A DNA stretch of 6,097 nucleotides from Deltaproteobacteria bacterium. Lineage in GTDB: Bacteria > Desulfobacterota > Binatia > UBA9968. Position numbers and translations under genes: made by a program. Position 1 is the stretch's first letter, and every line of letters begins with the position of its first letter. Of this stretch, positions 5,451-6,097 are shown one piece after another. The DNA is taken from NCBI GenBank assembly GCA_016183145.1, contig JACPFE010000111.1, positions 1-6,097 on the forward strand, read 5' to 3'. The notes below the pieces were generated by a model. It ran no database searches and was not told the DNA's origin. It was given only the letters and a program-made list of their open reading frames with translations.

Positions 5451-6032
5451 ATGGCAAATTTAAATCTCGACCGCGCCAAGACCGCGGTCCTCTCCATGGA
5501 CATTCAAAAAGCTCCGGTGAGAAGAAGCTCCATGTTCCGGGAGCGCAATGTGGGGCAGGCGGTTAAACAAGTCCTGGATGCGGCGCGAAAGGCCGGCGTC
5601 CTGGTCATTCACGCGGCTATCGATTATCAGCCGGCGTTTTTTTCGCCGAAGAATGTTTTTTTACAAAAAATTAGGCTACCGCTCTTGTCCGCTCCCGGTG
5701 CGAACGTGGCGGAGCTGTTGGAAATCGTCGACGAGGCCAAACCGGCGGACGGCGAGGCCGTAGTGCGCAAGCCGCGCATGAACCCATTCTTCGGCACCGC
5801 GCTCGATAGCATGCTGCGCAGCCGGGACATCGACACGGTTGTGTTGATGGGCGTGGCCACCGAATTCGTCGTCGAGGCGGCGGCTAGGCATGCCGCCGAC
5901 GCCGACTATCGCGTGATCGTCCTGGAGAATTGCTGCGCCGCTTTTTCCGACGAGGCCCACCGGGCTTCGCTCCATGTTATGGATCATTTGGCGACCTTAG
6001 CCACTTCGGCAGACTTTATCGGAAGCGTCTGA
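5451..6032 (+). CDS. Isochorismatase-fold hydrolase family protein without the catalytic cysteine
   Basis: A 193-residue protein of the isochorismatase/nicotinamidase (cysteine hydrolase) superfamily, cytoplasmic enzymes that hydrolyse amides such as nicotinamide and N-carbamoyl compounds, or the vinyl ether of isochorismate. Seen: the first-strand Asp in AVLSMDIQ (D17); the Lys in RKPRMNPFFGTAL (K107) with the usual FxGTxL after it; the cis-peptide motif GVAT at 135-138; and LENCCAAFSDEAHRASL at 159-174. In amidase members GVATxxC carries the nucleophile, but here the sequence is GVATEFVV, so Val140 replaces the cysteine while Asp and Lys remain. Isochorismatases such as EntB and PhzD also lack this cysteine, so a non-amidase reaction or a non-catalytic role is possible. 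It is first in a probable operon, 29 bases ahead of the next start. The family call is firm; the reaction is not known. Confidence 0.88.
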   Translation: MANLNLDRAKTAVLSMDIQKAPVRRSSMFRERNVGQAVKQVLDAARKAGVLVIHAAIDYQPAFFSPKNVFLQKIRLPLLSAPGANVAELLEIVDEAKPADGEAVVRKPRMNPFFGTALDSMLRSRDIDTVVLMGVATEFVVEAAARHAADADYRVIVLENCCAAFSDEAHRASLHVMDHLATLATSADFIGSV

Positions 6033-6061
6033 ATAATTTTAGGACGGAGGAAAAACGGACT

Positions 6062-6097
6062 ATGGCTGATCCCGCAACGCTCGACAAGGCTTTCCAC
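6062..6097 (+). CDS. Start of a further gene, cut off by the window end
   Basis: Twelve codons (MADPATLDKAFH) are visible from an ATG with GGAGG at 6046-6050, eleven bases upstream. It begins 29 bases after the hydrolase stop on the same strand, so it is probably co-transcribed. Too little is present to assign a family. Confidence 0.6.
   Translation, partial: MADPATLDKAFH

Overview
The window is a piece of a moderately GC-rich bacterial chromosome. It looks like accessory catabolic territory: five complete metabolic genes or gene pairs, the first codons of a further gene, and two intergenic stretches filled with palindromic repeats. No rRNA, tRNA, CRISPR, transposase or phage gene is visible. 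The gene mix (orphan NMT1/TauA-type binding protein, 4,5-dihydroxyphthalate decarboxylase-like protein, luciferase-like monooxygenase, thiolase-like/DUF35 pair, isochorismatase-fold hydrolase) and the repeat style recall uncultured soil or sediment lineages such as Binatota/Deltaproteobacteria, Methylomirabilota/Rokubacteria or Tectomicrobia. That placement is an impression from gene content, not a demonstrated assignment.

Layout: (1) 32-1075 (+) encodes a luciferase-like flavin-dependent oxidoreductase. (2) It converges, 13 nt apart, on 1089-2015 (-), a protein of the 4,5-dihydroxyphthalate decarboxylase / NMT1-like fold. (3) 2016-2353 is intergenic and holds a nested, matryoshka-like set of inverted repeats. 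(4) 3942-2354 (-) is a two-gene unit, a thiolase-like protein followed by a zinc-ribbon/OB-fold (DUF35) protein, joined by an ATGA stop/start overlap. (5) 3943-4137 is a divergent promoter region with a TTGACA box on each strand. (6) 4138-5130 (+) is an exported substrate-binding protein. (7) 5131-5450 is intergenic and holds a second palindromic repeat element, whose apical arms match those in region 3, followed by a TATAAT box. (8) 5451-6032 (+) is an isochorismatase-fold protein that lacks the usual catalytic cysteine. (9) 6062 onward starts a gene cut off by the window end.

Inferred joint role: capture of a small organic compound by the exported binding protein, followed by flavin-dependent oxygenation, decarboxylation or hydrolysis, and CoA-linked C-C bond chemistry by the thiolase-like/DUF35 pair. 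The substrate cannot be read from the sequence. The points most worth a second look are the two repeat elements that share one palindromic tip in different settings, the thiolase-like protein without its nucleophilic cysteine paired with a DUF35 partner (as in steroid side-chain retro-aldolases), and the cysteine-less 'cysteine hydrolase'.
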